Origin: Pseudomonas parafulva NBRC 16636 = DSM 17004
Lineage (GTDB): Bacteria > Pseudomonadota > Gammaproteobacteria > Pseudomonadales > Pseudomonadaceae
Assembly: GCF_000730645.1 (NCBI RefSeq)
Contig: NZ_BBIU01000011.1
Location: 62,001-126,000 of the forward strand
Reading direction: 5' to 3'
DNA length: 64,000 nt
Positions 63,843 through 64,000 of the stretch are shown in pieces. A program made the translations under genes and the position numbers. Position 1 is the first letter of the stretch. Every line of letters starts with the position of its first letter. Under the pieces are notes generated by a model. That model saw nothing but the letters and a program-made list of their open reading frames with translations. It did not search any database and had not been told where the DNA came from.

Positions 63843-64000
63843 TTATCTCTTGTACCAGGTCAGTTGGTAGCACCGTGCACCAGCCGGTATCTCAGCTATG
63901 GGCCAGCGCAGGCAGTCCATGTGCTTTCGCTCTGGCCGGGTTCGGCTCACCCTCAGCGTCTGCACCAGGTAGGCGGAACCAGCAGCAGTGGTTATGTAGT
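63843..64000 (-). CDS. Hypothetical phage protein, 5' end outside window
   Basis: An open frame runs from the window end to a TAA at 63843-63845, with 51 residues visible (ending IPAGARCYQLTWYKR). It lies 12 nt upstream of the next small gene with a GATAAGGAA site between, consistent with one operon. Partial, unrecognised. Confidence 0.5.
   Translation of the reverse strand, partial: YITTAAGSAYLVQTLRVSRTRPERKHMDCLRWPIAEIPAGARCYQLTWYKR

Larger units (their letters stand above)
35801..64000 (-). mobile_element. Siphovirus-type prophage, left part (continues past the window)
   Basis: From the yffB junction to the window end nearly every gene is phage structural, packaging or lysis related and on the minus strand: terminase, portal, protease, capsid, connectors, tail tube, G/GT chaperones, tape measure, tailspike, endolysin and spanins. 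Order is HK97/D3/lambda-like. Late genes appear intact, with no stop or frameshift other than the programmed one. Integrase, repressor, replication and attR are not seen and should lie to the right. Confidence 0.93.

Overview
The window is a chromosomal segment of a Pseudomonas, most likely the P. putida group. This rests on gene order and GC-rich codon use, and on an inverted pair of P. putida-type REP elements at 8606-8664. No database search was possible, so the species call is an inference.

Region 1 (1-28 kb) is conserved core genome, almost all on the minus strand. Read in transcription order (right to left) it holds rpsB, tsf, pyrH, frr, uppS, cdsA, dxr, rseP, bamA, skp, lpxD, fabZ, lpxA, lpxB, rnhB, dnaE, accA, tilS, pyrG, kdsA, eno, ftsB and ispD. 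These genes cover translation, isoprenoid and lipid A synthesis, outer-membrane assembly, DNA replication and CTP synthesis. At the far left a glutathione-dependent formaldehyde dehydrogenase (cut by the window edge) is divergent from a LysR regulator. Many junctions are 1-4 nt overlaps. A strong terminator lies between rpsB and tsf, and a structured leader precedes rpsB.

Region 2 (28.2-35.8 kb) is host sequence on the plus strand: map, glnD, dapC and an astacin-like metalloprotease whose start codon lies in a perfect 13-bp inverted repeat. A convergent CPA1 Na+/H+ antiporter follows. At 35784 the first ten codons of a yffB/ArsC-like gene are intact, then the frame diverges and stops after 17 codons. 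This is the left junction of a prophage.

Region 3 (about 35.8 kb to beyond 64 kb) is a siphovirus-type prophage read right to left. It carries an HNH endonuclease, terminase small and large subunits, HK97-type portal, ClpP-like protease and capsid, connector genes, a tail tube gene, a G/GT tail chaperone pair with a GGGAAAC slippery heptamer, an 1864-residue tape measure, a short set of tail-tip genes and an 889-residue tailspike. A lysis cassette (endolysin, Rz, nested Rz1) lies next to the left attachment site. Integrase, repressor and replication genes are not in the window and should lie to the right.

Between tailspike and lysis cassette sits a cargo island (37694-43223), most of it visibly AT-richer than its surroundings. 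It has two glycosyltransferase-like genes on the plus strand, against the direction of the phage operon, plus a secreted TIM-barrel-like hydrolase, an unknown protein and a complete type I secretion-type ABC exporter. This island is the best candidate here for an undescribed lysogenic-conversion system.
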